Shown one piece after another: positions 1-7,789 of a stretch of 10,821 nucleotides of DNA. A program made the translations under genes and the position numbers. Within the stretch, counting starts at the first letter, position 1. Each line of letters starts with the position of its first letter. Below the pieces are notes generated by a model. The model had not been told where the DNA came from and ran no database searches. It saw nothing but the letters and a program-made list of their open reading frames with translations. The stretch comes from Eubacterium sp. Its GTDB lineage: Bacteria; Bacillota_A; Clostridia; Lachnospirales; Lachnospiraceae. Location: assembly GCA_023663915.1 (NCBI GenBank), contig JAMPGN010000152.1, positions 1-10,821 of the forward strand, read 5' to 3'.

Positions 1-219
1 CATGCTGTCAGCTATGATCATGCCGCACCGGGAGAAATAGCCGGAATGGAGTTTCTTACCATGCTGGGCATAGAGCACCAACCCACATATGACGAGTATG
101 GAAAAACCGCCATGGAGTGCTTATACCGGAGAATCCAGAAAGAGAGCGACGGAGTTCCGCAACTTTGGCAGTTGTGGCGCGAGACAATAAAGAAGGTAGT
201 GCCAAATGAGGCAGTATAA
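1..219 (+). CDS. C-terminal part of an unrecognised protein
   Basis: An open frame enters from the left edge in frame 1 and ends at TAA 217-219, giving the last 72 residues of a longer protein. The fragment contains GMEFLTMLGIEHQ followed by an amphipathic, charged helix-like stretch (ECLYRRIQKESDG) and a Trp-containing tail (LWQLWRETIKKVV). I recognise no family signature, signal peptide or membrane segment. That it is coding is supported only by the uninterrupted frame and by a composition typical of a soluble protein. It is separated from the next gene by 319 non-coding bases that include a terminator-like hairpin, so it is probably the end of an independent transcription unit. Confidence 0.55.
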   Translation, partial: HAVSYDHAAPGEIAGMEFLTMLGIEHQPTYDEYGKTAMECLYRRIQKESDGVPQLWQLWRETIKKVVPNEAV

Positions 220-328
220 ATTACTGATCAGGTAGAATTTTGCCAGTATTGCGGTCACAGCTTTTCTCACTATCCTGATGTCCTTGGCAATAACGTTCGT
301 GAGTTGTATCAGAACGAATTGTTGACTT

Positions 329-374
329 CCCCGTAAGTTTGTGTAAAAATATACATGGTAGCTTACGGGGTTTT
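329..374 (+). terminator. Candidate Rho-independent terminator of the left-edge gene
   Basis: CCCCGTAAG (329-337) pairs perfectly with CTTACGGGG (362-370) and is followed by TTTT (371-374). The 24-base loop contains a small inner stem (GTGTA/TATAC, 341-345 with 350-354). The short T-run and large loop are suboptimal for a terminator. A -35-like TTGACT (322-327) with TAAAAA (344-349) 16 bases downstream lies across the left arm, so the same dyad could instead be an operator around a weak promoter. The position, 110 bases after a stop codon and before an independently controlled gene, favours termination. Confidence 0.45.
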
Positions 375-395
375 GTCCCGAAGTACACAAGAAAT

Positions 396-413
396 TTGTG
401 AAAATATTAACAT
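396..413. promoter_or_regulatory. Rex-like operator upstream of the hydrogenase
   Basis: The sequence TTGTGAA-AATA-TTAACAT matches the known clostridial Rex consensus TTGTTAA-N4-TTAACAA at all but one base in each arm. Rex is a redox-sensing repressor that binds such sites when NADH/NAD+ is low, and its clostridial regulons commonly include hydrogenase and fermentation genes. The left arm coincides with a possible -35 (TTGTGA, 396-401), 17 bases before a weak -10 (TATTTG, 419-424). That geometry suits repression by occlusion. The assignment rests on consensus matching by eye. Confidence 0.55.
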
Positions 414-415
414 AC

Positions 416-447
416 GGCTATTTGTTTCTGAGCAAAAGCAAATAGTC
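416..447 (+). repeat. Inverted repeat 1 in the hydrogenase leader
   Basis: GGCTATTTG (416-424) pairs with CAAATAGTC (439-447) through one G-T wobble. The stem continues inward by about three pairs (TTT with AAG) to an eight-base loop. It lies directly after the Rex-like site and covers the tentative -10, so it may act as DNA (operator) or, if transcription starts further upstream, as the first RNA hairpin of the leader. Confidence 0.5.
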
Positions 448-461
448 CTGATGGCAGATGA

Positions 462-514
462 GAGAATCGCAATACTGCAGGCAGTATGCGAATTTCTCGT
501 CGCTTTTTTGCGAC
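462..514 (+). promoter_or_regulatory. Tandem hairpins 2 and 3 with a T6 run in the hydrogenase leader
   Basis: Bases 462-498 form a long stem: GAGAA (462-466) with TTCTC (494-498), CGC (468-470) with GCG (488-490), and ATACTGC (472-478) with GCAGTAT (481-487). Small interior bulges separate the helices. A second stem follows at once, GTCGC (499-503) with GCGAC (510-514), whose loop is six Ts. A strong hairpin followed five bases later by T6 resembles an intrinsic terminator or attenuator, with the T-run itself captured in the next hairpin. The block ends 24 bases before the hydrogenase ATG. No known riboswitch class was recognised. Confidence 0.5.
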
Positions 515-538
515 AAGTGGCTTAGAAATGAGGAAAAC

Positions 539-2017
539 ATGAGAGGAATCGATACGCAGGTTCGTAAGAACAGACGCCGCATATTTAAAGAAGTTGCTAA
601 TCTGGCTTACCATTCAGAGAATTTAAAAGATGACGTCGAGGCGCTTCCCTATAAGATTGTCGATTATGACGAGTCACAGTATGAGAATATTTATCGGGAG
701 CGCGCGATCGTGCGGGAACGCATTAGGCTTGCGATGGGTCTGTCCCTCCGGCCGGAGAACAGGTTGGTTCATTTGACGCAGGGCTTAGAAGAAAGCAATA
801 TTGATGAGAAATATTACGAGCCGCCGCTTATGCAGGTTATTCCGTCGGCATGTAATGCCTGCCCGGAGAACTGCTATAAGGTGACGGACCGCTGTATGGG
901 ATGTGTGGCACATCCTTGCAGGGAGGTATGTCCGCGTGGCGCAATCTCCATGCAGAACGGGAAGTCCGTAATTGACCAGGACAAATGTATCAAATGTGGT
1001 AAATGTAAGGCGGTATGCCCTTATGATGCTATATCCCATCAGGTGAGACCTTGCGCGGGAGCTTGTGGTGTGAACGCGATCAAGAACGATGCGAAGGGGA
1101 GAGCGGTGATTGATAATGATCTGTGCGTCTCTTGCGGACAGTGCATGGTGAATTGTCCATTTGGCGCGATCGCGGATAAGTCACAGATCTTCCAGTTGAT
1201 ACGTGCCATGCAGTCAGGACATAAGATCATAGCGCAGGTTGCACCCGCTTTTGCAGGGCAGTTCGGCCCCGATGTGACACCGGATATGCTGAAAACGGCA
1301 CTGAAGGAATTAGGTTTCTACGATGTTTATGAGACGGCAGTCGGAGCCGACCGCGGCGCGATCGCGGAGGCGGAACACTATGCTTTAGAAGTGGCGACGG
1401 GCAATGTTCCGTTCAGCTTGACATCATGCTGTCCTTCCTGGTCTGTGCTGGCGAAGCGGTTTTTCCCGGAGACGATCGACAAGATCTCCAATGCACTTAC
1501 GCCCATGGTAGCGACGGCAAGGATTATTAAACAGGATCACCCCGACGCGAAAGTCGTCTTTATCGGTCCTTGTGCGTCCAAGAAGCTGGAAGCGTCGAGA
1601 AGGACGATCCGCTCCGATGTGGATTTCGTCATCACATTCGAGGAGTTGACAGGTATTTTTGAGGCAAGGGGCATTCTCTTAAATGAGATTGAGGCGTTAG
1701 ACCAGTTAAACGGCGCGACGAGCGCGGGACGCGGTTACGGTGTTGCAGGCGGTGTGGCGAGTGCGATCGAGGAATGTGTGAGAGAGTATTATCCCGATGT
1801 GGAGGTCAATATAGAACATGCGGAAAGCCTTGCGGAATGCAAGAAGATGCTGATGCTTGCCAAGGCAGGCAAGAAGAACGGTTGTCTGATTGAGGGCATG
1901 GCATGTCCGGGCGGCTGTGTCGCCGGTGCGGGCACGAATATTGCGGTTCCGGCTGCGGCTAAGGCAGTTGGGACCTTCAAGGCGGCTGCCGATAAAATGA
2001 TACCGGACAAGGCATAA
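539..2017 (+). CDS. [FeFe] hydrogenase, monomeric, group B type
   Basis: This cytoplasmic iron-only hydrogenase (492 residues) would evolve or take up H2 using reduced ferredoxin or a similar carrier. The N-terminal half has ferredoxin-like cluster motifs: CNACPENC near 105-112, [14 protein letters not shown] at 119-132, [12 protein letters not shown] at 150-161, PCAGAC at 171-176 and [12 protein letters not shown] at 196-207. The H-cluster domain has TSCCPSW (295-301), GPCASKK (343-349) and EGMACPGGC (452-460), giving ligands C298, C345, C456 and C460 and proton-relay C297. The second motif reads GPC instead of the MPC of classical group A enzymes, which fits group B. I start at ATG 539 because GAGG sits five bases upstream; an in-frame ATG at 458 would add 27 residues read through leader hairpins. 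No maturase genes (hydE, hydF, hydG) are in the window. The gltX gene follows 22 bases later. Confidence 0.93.
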   Translation: MRGIDTQVRKNRRRIFKEVANLAYHSENLKDDVEALPYKIVDYDESQYENIYRERAIVRERIRLAMGLSLRPENRLVHLTQGLEESNIDEKYYEPPLMQVIPSACNACPENCYKVTDRCMGCVAHPCREVCPRGAISMQNGKSVIDQDKCIKCGKCKAVCPYDAISHQVRPCAGACGVNAIKNDAKGRAVIDNDLCVSCGQCMVNCPFGAIADKSQIFQLIRAMQSGHKIIAQVAPAFAGQFGPDVTPDMLKTALKELGFYDVYETAVGADRGAIAEAEHYALEVATGNVPFSLTSCCPSWSVLAKRFFPETIDKISNALTPMVATARIIKQDHPDAKVVFIGPCASKKLEASRRTIRSDVDFVITFEELTGIFEARGILLNEIEALDQLNGATSAGRGYGVAGGVASAIEECVREYYPDVEVNIEHAESLAECKKMLMLAKAGKKNGCLIEGMACPGGCVAGAGTNIAVPAAAKAVGTFKAAADKMIPDKA

Positions 2018-2039
2018 CCGGCGGAAAATGGAGGAAGAG

Positions 2040-3497
2040 ATGGCTCAGAAAATAAGAACGAGATTTGCGCCCAGTCCTACAGGGCGTATGCATGTAGGAA
2101 ATTTACGAACGGCATTGTATGCCTATCTGATCGCCAAGCATGAAGACGGTGATTTCATTCTGAGGATAGAAGATACCGATCAGGAACGTTATGTGGAAGG
2201 CGCGGTGGATATCATTTACCGCACCCTTCAGAAGACGGGGCTAGTCCATGACGAGGGTCCAGACAAGAACGGCGGTGTCGGGCCGTATGTACAGAGTGAA
2301 CGCCAGAAACAGGGAATTTATCTGCAATATGCCAAGGAATTGATCGACAAGGGGCAGGCATATTACTGTTTCTGCGACAAAGAGAGGCTCGCCTCCCTGA
2401 CGCAGACAGTCGCAGGCAAAGAGATCAATGTATATGATAAACACTGCCTGAATTTATCCAAGGAGGAAGTTGAGGCGAATCTTGCGGCAGGCAAATCTTA
2501 CGTTATCCGGCAGAATAACCCTACGGAGGGCACGACGACTTTCCATGACGATATTTACGGGGATATTACGGTCGATAACGCCGAGTTGGACGATATGATC
2601 CTCATCAAATCAGACGGATATCCGACCTACAATTTTGCAAATGTAGTGGACGATCATCTGATGGGGATTACACATGTTGTCAGAGGTAACGAGTATCTTT
2701 CCTCTTCACCGAAATATAACAGGCTCTACGAGGCTTTTGGATGGGAAGTTCCGGAATATGTGCATTGTCCGTTGATCACAGACGAGAATCACCAGAAATT
2801 GTCTAAACGGTGTGGGCATTCTTCCTATGAAGATTTAGTGGAGCAGGGCTTTTTGTCCGAAGCAATCATTAATTTTGTGGCGCTTCTCGGTTGGAGTCCG
2901 GAAGATAACACGGAAATTTTTACCTTGGAAGAGCTGATTAAGAAGTTTGATTATAAGCATCTGTCCAAATCGCCGGCAGTATTTGACTATACGAAGCTCA
3001 AATGGATGAACGGTGAGTATTTCAAGGCAATGGATGGGGACCGATTTTACGAGATGGCGGAGCCGTATTTAAAAGAAGCTCTCTCCAAAGATTTTGAGTT
3101 TCGTAAGATCGCGGCAATGGTTAAGACGAGAATAGAAATTTTTCCGGATATCAAGGAAATGGTCGATTTCTTTGAAGAATTACCGGAATACGATGTGGCG
3201 ATGTACACGCACAAGAAAATGAAAACTAACGCGGAGTCTTCGTTAGAAGTACTGCGGGAGTTATTACCGCTCTTGGAGGAGCAGACGGATTACAGCAACG
3301 ATGCGCTGTATCAGACGCTTGTGTCGTATGTGGAGCGCAAAGGATGTAAGAATGGTTATGTGATGTGGCCGGTGAGAACGGCTGTCTCCGGCAAACAGAT
3401 GACGCCTGCAGGCGCTACGGAGATCATGGAAATACTCGGCAAGGATGAGTCGCTTGCTAGAATACGCAAGGGAATCGAGAAGTTAGAAAGTGTCTGA
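2040..3497 (+). CDS. gltX: Glutamate--tRNA ligase
   Basis: This class I aminoacyl-tRNA synthetase (485 residues, normal length) charges tRNA-Glu. In most Gram-positives lacking glutaminyl-tRNA synthetase it also misacylates tRNA-Gln for the GatCAB amidotransferase; that second role is inferred from the taxon. Visible signatures are [14 protein letters not shown] (8-21) with the HIGH-type [14 protein letters not shown] (41-50), a Zn-site-like CFC (110-112) with YDKHC (132-136), [10 protein letters not shown] (197-206), and the KMSKS-type KLSKR (253-257). A helical anticodon-binding region follows, with [11 protein letters not shown] near 441-451. ATG 2040 is chosen because GGAGGAAGAG lies just before it. 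An ATG at 2028 would place that ribosome binding site inside the gene. It is very likely cotranscribed with the upstream hydrogenase, and its last eight bases overlap the helicase start. Confidence 0.96.
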   Translation: MAQKIRTRFAPSPTGRMHVGNLRTALYAYLIAKHEDGDFILRIEDTDQERYVEGAVDIIYRTLQKTGLVHDEGPDKNGGVGPYVQSERQKQGIYLQYAKELIDKGQAYYCFCDKERLASLTQTVAGKEINVYDKHCLNLSKEEVEANLAAGKSYVIRQNNPTEGTTTFHDDIYGDITVDNAELDDMILIKSDGYPTYNFANVVDDHLMGITHVVRGNEYLSSSPKYNRLYEAFGWEVPEYVHCPLITDENHQKLSKRCGHSSYEDLVEQGFLSEAIINFVALLGWSPEDNTEIFTLEELIKKFDYKHLSKSPAVFDYTKLKWMNGEYFKAMDGDRFYEMAEPYLKEALSKDFEFRKIAAMVKTRIEIFPDIKEMVDFFEELPEYDVAMYTHKKMKTNAESSLEVLRELLPLLEEQTDYSNDALYQTLVSYVERKGCKNGYVMWPVRTAVSGKQMTPAGATEIMEILGKDESLARIRKGIEKLESV

Positions 3498-5424
3498 TAC
3501 GGTATCCAATCCCAATCAGCAGAAGGCAATCACACACACTGTCGGGGCCGCACAGGTTTTTGCAGGCCCCGGCAGCGGCAAAACCTATGTCACCGTACAG
3601 CGCATTAAGCATCTCATCACGAAACAGGGCGTAGACCCGTCACATATTCTTGTCATCACGTTTACGAAAGCGGCGGCGCTTGAAATGCAGGAACGCTTCT
3701 TTCGTCTCATGGAACCGGAGCGGCCGCCGGTTCAATTTGGCACTTTTCATGCCGTGTTCTATCATATTCTGAAACAGTCAGCGCAGTATCGCGCGTATTC
3801 GATTATCACCGAACCGGAGAAAAGAAAATTGATTCGACAGATCGTGCATATGCACAAAAGGTTTGTCCATCTTCAAGAGGAGGATATAGAGGAACTGATT
3901 CACCTACTTAATATTTATAGAGCATCTTTTGTCCTAAAAGAAATGTCGGTACAAAAAATTACCCTGGAGGATATCCGATTTCTTGTTGACGAGTACGAAG
4001 GGTATCTGCGGGAATTTAAACAGATGGACTTTGACGATATCATAAGGTATTGCCACGAACTTTTAAGAGACTGCGCCGACGTGCGAACACGGTGGCAGAA
4101 GCAGTTTGAGTATATTCTCATCGACGAATTTCAGGATATTTCTCCGAAGCAGTATGCGGTCATCAAACTGCTTGCCGCTCCCTTAAACAATCTTTTTATC
4201 GTGGGAGATGATGACCAGTCCATCTACGGATTCCGGGGCGCAAGTCCGGGCAGTATGCAGGATTTCATGCGGGATTATCCCGATGCCGACAGAATTTTCT
4301 TGGATATCAACTACCGATGTAGCGAAGCGATTGTGGATGCGTCGCTTAAGGTGATCGAAGAGAATCAAAACCGCGTCAGTAAGCAGATTCATGCCTTCCA
4401 AGAAGGCGGAGAAGGGTTTCGCCTTTCTATTTTTGAAGATCAGGCAGAAGAGGAGACGAGTCTTATGGAAGAATTGAGGACGAAACAGGGAAAAGGACAG
4501 CTTGAAAACTGCGCGATGATATGTCGGACCAACTATGAATGCGCTATGTGGGCGCAGACTTTGCACAAGAATGGCATTCCTTTTGTCATGAATGAAAAGC
4601 CACAGAATAAATTTCAGCATTTCGTGGTTCGTGATATCATGGCGTATCTTATGCTGGCGCAGGGGGATATGCAGAGAAAACATTTCCTGCGCATCATGAA
4701 CCGGCCAGTCAGATATCTCAAAAGAGAGAGCGTACCGGAAGAATATATTGAGGAGCAAAACGTGCTTACCTATTATTCGGAAACGCCGTTTATACAGGAA
4801 CAGATTCGCAGGTTATTCCGGAATCTGAAAAGCATGAAATCCAGGAAACTGCATCTGCAGATACATTATATCCGCAACGTGATCGGGTATGACAGATATT
4901 TACAGGAAAAATATGGCGCGGATAAAGCGGCGGAACTGATACGGGCAGCAGTTGAATTTCAGCAGTTTTCCGAGGGCTTTCAGACATTACAGAGTATGAG
5001 TGACTACATCAGTCAATACACGGAGATGTTACAGAATCATCAACAGACAAAACCGGCCAGAAACGATCCGTCAAAGGACAAAGAACGAGGAATCCGTCTG
5101 ATTACGATGCATTCCTCGAAAGGCTTGGAATTTGACACGGTCTATATCCCGGACTGTCAGGAAGGGAAAATTCCTTCGTCCAGATCACAGACCGAAGAGG
5201 AGATTGAGGAAGAACGCCGTATGTTCTATGTGGCGATGACCAGGGCAAGACAGGAATTGTGGCTTGCGGCGTATCACGGAAAAACCGGCAAGGATATGCC
5301 TTCCCGGTTCCTAAAATGTTTCGCTCAATCGTCTTCATCCACCAACTCGTCAAACTCTGCGGAATCAAGATATTCGTCGAAAGCGTCCGCCACGGCTTCG
5401 TATTCGTCATCATCGTCAATATAG
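3490..5424 (+). CDS. UvrD/PcrA-like superfamily 1 ATP-dependent DNA helicase
   Basis: This is a 3'-5' SF1A helicase (644 residues) probably acting in DNA repair or in clearing proteins from DNA. Motifs in order: Q-motif NPNQQKAI (7-14), Walker A AGPGSGKT (25-32), motif Ia [11 protein letters not shown] (56-66), Walker B LIDEFQD (210-216), motif [17 protein letters not shown] (238-251), motif IV NYRC (274-277), motif [18 protein letters not shown] (538-554) and motif [16 protein letters not shown] (574-587). It is shorter than typical PcrA/UvrD (about 720-750 residues) and lacks the usual C-terminal extension. The GTG start is supported by GAGAAG seven bases upstream and by coupling to the gltX stop, which it overlaps. 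The last 33 residues (612-644) are read from DNA antisense to the convergent DUF1292 gene and contain 17 serines. The tail may be non-functional read-through sequence. Confidence 0.93.
   Translation: MSDTVSNPNQQKAITHTVGAAQVFAGPGSGKTYVTVQRIKHLITKQGVDPSHILVITFTKAAALEMQERFFRLMEPERPPVQFGTFHAVFYHILKQSAQYRAYSIITEPEKRKLIRQIVHMHKRFVHLQEEDIEELIHLLNIYRASFVLKEMSVQKITLEDIRFLVDEYEGYLREFKQMDFDDIIRYCHELLRDCADVRTRWQKQFEYILIDEFQDISPKQYAVIKLLAAPLNNLFIVGDDDQSIYGFRGASPGSMQDFMRDYPDADRIFLDINYRCSEAIVDASLKVIEENQNRVSKQIHAFQEGGEGFRLSIFEDQAEEETSLMEELRTKQGKGQLENCAMICRTNYECAMWAQTLHKNGIPFVMNEKPQNKFQHFVVRDIMAYLMLAQGDMQRKHFLRIMNRPVRYLKRESVPEEYIEEQNVLTYYSETPFIQEQIRRLFRNLKSMKSRKLHLQIHYIRNVIGYDRYLQEKYGADKAAELIRAAVEFQQFSEGFQTLQSMSDYISQYTEMLQNHQQTKPARNDPSKDKERGIRLITMHSSKGLEFDTVYIPDCQEGKIPSSRSQTEEEIEEERRMFYVAMTRARQELWLAAYHGKTGKDMPSRFLKCFAQSSSSTNSSNSAESRYSSKASATASYSSSSSI
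5280..5309 (-). terminator. Rho-independent terminator of the DUF1292 gene, inside the helicase gene
   Basis: Read on the minus strand, AACCGG-G-AAGG-CATAT-CCTT-G-CCGGTT forms a 10-bp stem with one G-G mismatch and a five-base loop. It runs straight into a T5 tract (plus-strand A5 at 5280-5284). It begins 15 bases past the DUF1292 stop. The plus-strand reading has no T-run, so it should act only on minus-strand transcripts. It occupies helicase codons about 597-607. Confidence 0.7.
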
Positions 5425-5666
5425 CCAAGTTCCGGCTCCTCATTCGGGTCGTCGGGATTCTCGCTGTAACGATAGAACCAGACTTCACCGTCCGTATTCT
5501 CGCCCTGGTCGTCAAGGGGAAGAAGCGCGATATATTCCTGACCGGATACGGTTAAGATCGTTATGACGGCGCATGTAACGGACGTACCGTCGTCCAATTC
5601 CAGATCAACCGTCATTTCTTCTGCGTCGTAGCCATTGTTTTCGTTCTGATTGTTGTTTCTGCCCAT
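5325..5666 (-). CDS. DUF1292 family acidic protein
   Basis: A small, very acidic soluble protein of 113 residues. After an Asn-rich start (MGRNNNQNENN) it has the DUF1292 core: MTVDLELDDGTSVTCAVITI (18-37), YIALLPLDDQ (45-54) and VWFYRYSE (62-69). An extended Asp/Glu-rich C-terminus (84-113) ends in EDD. The family is widespread in Firmicutes (Bacillus YrzB-like) and has no established biochemical function that I know of. The start is fixed by AAGGAGG at 5673-5679, six bases before the ATG, and a good promoter lies upstream. It converges on the helicase and overlaps its last 100 bases; the acidic tail is encoded in exactly that overlap. Confidence 0.88.
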   Translation of the reverse strand: MGRNNNQNENNGYDAEEMTVDLELDDGTSVTCAVITILTVSGQEYIALLPLDDQGENTDGEVWFYRYSENPDDPNEEPELGYIDDDDEYEAVADAFDEYLDSAEFDELVDEDD

Positions 5667-5697
5667 AATCTGCCTCCTTATACACGGGGATAGCTTT

Positions 5698-5726
5698 ATT
5701 TTACAGAAAAAAACACAGATATTCAA
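5698..5726 (-). promoter_or_regulatory. Sigma-A-type promoter of the DUF1292 gene
   Basis: On the minus strand TTGAAT (5721-5726) is followed after exactly 17 bases by TAAAAT (5698-5703). These match the consensus hexamers at 4/6 and 5/6 positions. Transcription would start near 5690, giving a short leader of about 25 bases ending in the strong AAGGAGG ribosome binding site. Confidence 0.65.
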
Positions 5727-5744
5727 CATTGAGGTATTTTTTTG

Positions 5745-5773
5745 TTTAGAAAAAAAGCGATTTATGTTAGAAT
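5745..5773 (+). promoter_or_regulatory. Promoter of the GH13-like / DUF5662 gene pair
   Basis: An extended -10, TGT-TAGAAT (5765-5773), lies 17 bases after a weak -35, TTTAGA (5745-5750), in an A/T-rich stretch. Transcription would start near 5780, inside the longest possible reading frame (ATG 5742). This supports the internal start at 5817. It is divergent from the DUF1292 promoter, with the two -35 elements about 20 bases apart. Confidence 0.55.
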
Positions 5774-5816
5774 ATTCATATGGAACGATAAAGAGCTTAA
5801 TTTGTCGGAGGATTGG

Positions 5817-7775
5817 ATGCATAGAGAATTTGAAGTGACTAGAACGCAGGCGTACCCTCTTGGTGTATGTTTCCGACAGGATGGCATGCACATTGCAGCA
5901 GTATGCCGACAAACAGAACGTAATCGTTTAGAAGAATTTGGTGTGATTCTGTATGACAGAAAACATGGGGGCGGAATGCGCATTCCTTTTCCGGAAGAAT
6001 GCAAGGTAGGTTCCGTCTATGCCATGCTATTAAAAGGATATCACAATAAGGAGTGCAGATACCTGTTTTACTGCGGGGAACACACATGGCAGGACCCGTA
6101 CTGTAAACGGATAGAGAATCTGTATCGCTACGGCACGGTCAAAAAGTCTTTGCCGCGATGTATGGTATTGGATGATTCCTATGATTGGGGCGGCGACCAG
6201 ACGCTTGGCATTCCTTACGAGGATATGATTCTGTATGCCCTGCATGTGCGCGGATTTACGAAACATACGTCATCCGGAGTGCGGTATAAGGGCACATACG
6301 CAGGGCTGACAGAGAAGATTCCTTATTTTAAAGAACTGGGAATTACCTCCATTCTGTTGATGCCTGCGTATGAATTTGATGAGATCATGATGCAGGAGAC
6401 AGCGCCTTTGTCCAGGACGATGGAACAGGCGGCAGCTTCCTATAAGCAGATTCCCATGCAGGAGGGCGGCGAAGATGGGACGCATGTTCCCAAAGACAAG
6501 AAATATAAAGTGAACTATTGGGGCTACCAGAAGGGGCTTTATTATGTTCCGAAGGGTGGTTATTCCCACAGCGCGGATGCCGTGACCGAATACAAAGATA
6601 TGGTGAAAGAACTGCATAGAAACCATATCGAGACGCTTATGCAGTTCTATTTTCCACCGGAGATAACGACGTTGGAAATACTGGATATACTGAGATACTG
6701 GGTGAGTGAATACCACATAGACGGATTTCATCTGCTGGGAGTCGATCTCCCGATTTTCGCAATCGCTAAGGAGCCCATGCTCAGTGAGACAAAACTTCTC
6801 ACATCACAGCAGTACGATCCTGCACCGACGGATTATATGGCACAGACACGACGAATCGGCTGGATGAGCGACGGTTTTCTGTATGATATGCGAGGAGCCT
6901 TGAAGAGCGACGACAATACGGCGGACAGGATGCTTTTCCATATGCGCAATAACCGTCCGGAGACGGGAATCATTAATTGTATCGCCAAATGGGATGGAAT
7001 GCGTCTTATGGATCTGGTATCCTATGATCGCAAGCACAATGAGCAGAACGGTGAGGACAATCAGGACGGCACGGATTATAATTGCAGTTGGAATTGTGGG
7101 ACAGAAGGGAAAAGCCGCAGAAAGAATATTGTAGAACTGCGCCTGCGGCAAATGAAAAACGCATTATCCCTTGTTCTTCTCTCACAGGGCACACCACTGA
7201 TTTACAGCGGTGACGAGTTTGGCAATACACAGGGCGGAAATAACAATCCGTACTGTCAGGATAACGCTGTCGCATGGATTAAATGGAACCAGATGGAAAG
7301 CGGCAGGGAATTGTTAGAGTACACGAAGAAGCTTATCGAATTTCGTAAAGAACATCCGGTACTGCACAGCAAAATGCCTCTGAAAGGAATGGATTATCTG
7401 TCTTTCGGTTATCCGGATATCTCTTACCACGGCAGGGAAGCGTGGAGACCGGATACGGATCCTGCCAGCCGGAGTGTTGGAATTATGTATTGCGGACGCT
7501 ACGGCAGGAACGATGAGACTGCTGATGATTCGCTGTTTTATATTGGGATCAACTTCCATTGGAAAGAGCAGTGCTTCGGGCTTCCGCAGCTTCCGAAAGG
7601 GAGGAAATGGGTACTGTATACTTCCACAGAGTCAGCCGGACTGCGCGAGGAAGACAGCAATGAGGAGTCAGCCGGACTTTTACAGGAAATTCGTGTCGCG
7701 CCGCGCACGATCGCGGTTTATGTGACCAGAGATTGTCCGGCGCCGCCGGCAAAGGATAAAAAGAAAGAAGTATAA
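5817..7775 (+). CDS. GlgX/isoamylase-like GH13 protein, probably catalytically inactive
   Basis: A 652-residue protein with the layout of glycogen-debranching enzymes (GH13_11): an N-terminal beta-sandwich-like region (about 1-105), an (alpha/beta)8 barrel (about 115-510) and a C-terminal beta domain (about 515-640, including LFYIGINFHWKEQCFGLPQLP). Family landmarks are clear: GTYAGLTEKIPYFKELGI (159-176), KVNYWGYQ (231-238), VSYDRKHNEQNGEDNQDG (401-418), NCSWNCGTEG (422-431) and GTPLIYSGDEFGNTQGGNNNPYCQDN (458-483). However, the catalytic motifs are degraded. Region I is LMQFYFPP instead of a D-x-x-x-N-H motif, and region II is GFHLLGV instead of GFRFDLA. Region III appears as LLTSQQYD instead of LIAEPWD, and region IV is KWDG instead of HDG. 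Only the last Asp (393) remains. A carbohydrate-binding, scaffold or regulatory role is possible. The start at 5817 follows GGAGGA (5807-5812) by four bases. Confidence 0.85.
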   Translation: MHREFEVTRTQAYPLGVCFRQDGMHIAAVCRQTERNRLEEFGVILYDRKHGGGMRIPFPEECKVGSVYAMLLKGYHNKECRYLFYCGEHTWQDPYCKRIENLYRYGTVKKSLPRCMVLDDSYDWGGDQTLGIPYEDMILYALHVRGFTKHTSSGVRYKGTYAGLTEKIPYFKELGITSILLMPAYEFDEIMMQETAPLSRTMEQAAASYKQIPMQEGGEDGTHVPKDKKYKVNYWGYQKGLYYVPKGGYSHSADAVTEYKDMVKELHRNHIETLMQFYFPPEITTLEILDILRYWVSEYHIDGFHLLGVDLPIFAIAKEPMLSETKLLTSQQYDPAPTDYMAQTRRIGWMSDGFLYDMRGALKSDDNTADRMLFHMRNNRPETGIINCIAKWDGMRLMDLVSYDRKHNEQNGEDNQDGTDYNCSWNCGTEGKSRRKNIVELRLRQMKNALSLVLLSQGTPLIYSGDEFGNTQGGNNNPYCQDNAVAWIKWNQMESGRELLEYTKKLIEFRKEHPVLHSKMPLKGMDYLSFGYPDISYHGREAWRPDTDPASRSVGIMYCGRYGRNDETADDSLFYIGINFHWKEQCFGLPQLPKGRKWVLYTSTESAGLREEDSNEESAGLLQEIRVAPRTIAVYVTRDCPAPPAKDKKKEV

Positions 7776-7789
7776 AGGAAGTATGGACT

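Noticed and set aside
227..290. Nested weak inverted repeats (ATCAGG/CCTGAT and TTGCCA/TGGCAA) in the left intergenic region
   Set aside because: The loops are 30-40 bases, the stems are short and overlap each other, and there is no T-run. I see nothing else supportable in 220-328.
458..538. Upstream in-frame ATG extending the hydrogenase by 27 residues
   Set aside because: It has no convincing ribosome binding site, the added residues would be read through two leader hairpins, and ATG 539 has GAGG at good spacing and gives the expected family N-terminus.
2028..2039. Upstream ATG for gltX
   Set aside because: The four added codons (MEEE) are the GGAGGAAGAG ribosome binding site of the ATG at 2040, and the family start RFAPSPTG follows that ATG closely.
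4183..4758. A 191-codon minus-strand open frame inside the helicase gene
   Set aside because: It is fully covered by an unambiguous helicase frame with all motifs, has no recognisable domain, and is best explained as a shadow frame.
5742..5816. Upstream ATG extending the GH13-like protein by 25 residues
   Set aside because: The promoter's -10 lies inside this stretch, and a strong GGAGGA site precedes ATG 5817.
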